From assembly GCA_015295835.1 (NCBI GenBank), contig DVEG01000005.1, positions 62,001-126,000 on the forward strand: a stretch of DNA of 64,000 nt, in the 5' to 3' direction. Below the pieces are notes generated by a model. That model made no database searches. It worked only from the letters and a program-made list of their open reading frames with translations, and was not told the DNA's origin. A program made the translations under genes and the position numbers. Source of the stretch: Oscillatoriaceae cyanobacterium M7585_C2015_266. Its GTDB lineage: Bacteria > Cyanobacteriota > Cyanobacteriia > Cyanobacteriales > Oscillatoriaceae. Below, one piece after another: positions 63,582 to 64,000 of this stretch; position 1 is the stretch's first letter; the number at the start of each line of letters is the position of its first letter.

Positions 63582-63998
63582 TCAGGCAATATCTGGGGGA
63601 AAGTTCTCTTTTGGCGATACAGGTACGATATATTGTTGCAGTTGGGACTGGATAAGATTTTGAACCTGTTCGCGCCGGACCTCAGTCCCTACTTGCATAT
63701 CGCCAGGGGTCTCGAAGAAAACCGTACTGTCGACGTTGTCGAGGGCTATCATTTGAAACAAAATGTGGGTGACAGGCACCGCCGAGGCAATGATTTGAGA
63801 ATTTCGGGGAGCAAAGGTTCCGGCAGCGGCGTCTTTGCGCGTGGGAAAAGCATAAATAACGCGTTTTTCGACCGTGGGTTGAGCGCGATTGCTCAAGATA
63901 GTAAGTACCCAATCGCGGTCGAGGGTTTGCAGAATGTAGTATTGCTTGTGGCGTAACTGACTGGCAAGTAGTTTTAGAGCGGGTGCGATCGCAGCCAC
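63582..63998 (-). CDS. Conserved hypothetical protein, start uncertain at window edge
   Basis: A 138-residue product from an in-frame GTG at 63996-63998; the frame stays open to the window edge, so the true start may lie outside. The sequence (LRHKQYYILQTLDRDWVLTI, then VIYAFPTRKDAAAGTFAPR and VPVTHILFQMIALDNVDSTV) looks like a soluble alpha/beta protein. I do not recognise a family with known function. It converges on sds. Confidence 0.7.
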   Translation of the reverse strand: MAAIAPALKLLASQLRHKQYYILQTLDRDWVLTILSNRAQPTVEKRVIYAFPTRKDAAAGTFAPRNSQIIASAVPVTHILFQMIALDNVDSTVFFETPGDMQVGTEVRREQVQNLIQSQLQQYIVPVSPKENFPPDIA

Positions 63999-64000
63999 AA

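Noticed and set aside
1-64000. tRNA, rRNA, tmRNA or CRISPR arrays
   Set aside because: I looked for T-arm-like motifs, conserved rRNA stretches and regularly spaced direct repeats and found none that hold up by eye; a tRNAscan-SE run would be decisive.

Overview
This is a 64 kb chromosomal window from a phycobilisome-containing cyanobacterium, probably a filamentous or otherwise large-genome one. The evidence is a complete phycocyanin operon (cpcBACDEF), a BicA-type SulP transporter, a CBS-CP12 fusion, both plant-type (ferredoxin) and bacterial-type (NAD(P)H) glutamate synthases, a PanC-CMK fusion, solanesyl diphosphate synthase, and many HIP1 octamers (GCGATCGC) spread through coding and spacer DNA. 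No rRNA, tRNA, CRISPR array or complete insertion sequence was seen. The species cannot be fixed from the sequence alone.

Layout. (1) 1-16.1 kb is an exopolysaccharide assembly region. It holds two GT2 and two GT4 glycosyltransferases, an unrecognised GT-A-like protein with a DVRD motif, a Wzx-type flippase, a Wzy-type polymerase/ligase, a GH74-family secreted glycosidase, a Wza-type export protein, a Wzc-type co-polymerase/tyrosine kinase, a stand-alone mannose-6-phosphate isomerase-type cupin and an exported phosphodiester glycosidase. (2) 16.2-29.9 kb is ammonium assimilation: gltB and gltD, a convergent OFA-family MFS transporter, then glsF. NtcA-like boxes lie upstream of both large-subunit genes, and a promoter-led structured RNA candidate lies before glsF. 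(3) 30-34.1 kb carries panC-cmk, an RlpA-like protein and purM. (4) 34.1-38.3 kb is the phycocyanin operon, read on the minus strand. (5) 39.1-45.0 kb has the CBS-CP12 gene, two pentapeptide-repeat genes flanking a fasciclin lipoprotein, and bicA. (6) 45.6-49 kb has a 13-14 blade WD40 protein with two acidic loops, an IS630-type helix-turn-helix remnant and a small conserved gene. (7) 49-55.9 kb has bioF, a class I amidotransferase and an NAD(P) cofactor cluster (nadE, nrtR, nadD, pncB). (8) 56.2-64 kb has a 49-residue gene, a phytol-kinase family gene, yidD, amiC, murI, sds and a conserved hypothetical gene at the edge.

Working together, region 1 encodes a Wzx/Wzy-dependent pathway in which sugars are assembled on a lipid, flipped, polymerised and exported. 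Region 2 puts both routes of glutamate synthesis side by side, with features suggesting nitrogen control. Regions 4 and 5 serve light harvesting and inorganic carbon use. Region 7 pairs an NAD-responsive repressor family with the salvage and synthesis genes it is expected to control. The observations most worth checking are the structured RNA before glsF, the paired NtcA boxes, the CBS-CP12 protein lacking its last cysteine, the Wzc Walker A Lys-to-Arg change, the tandem palindromes between bicA and the WD40 gene, and the palindrome upstream of pncB.
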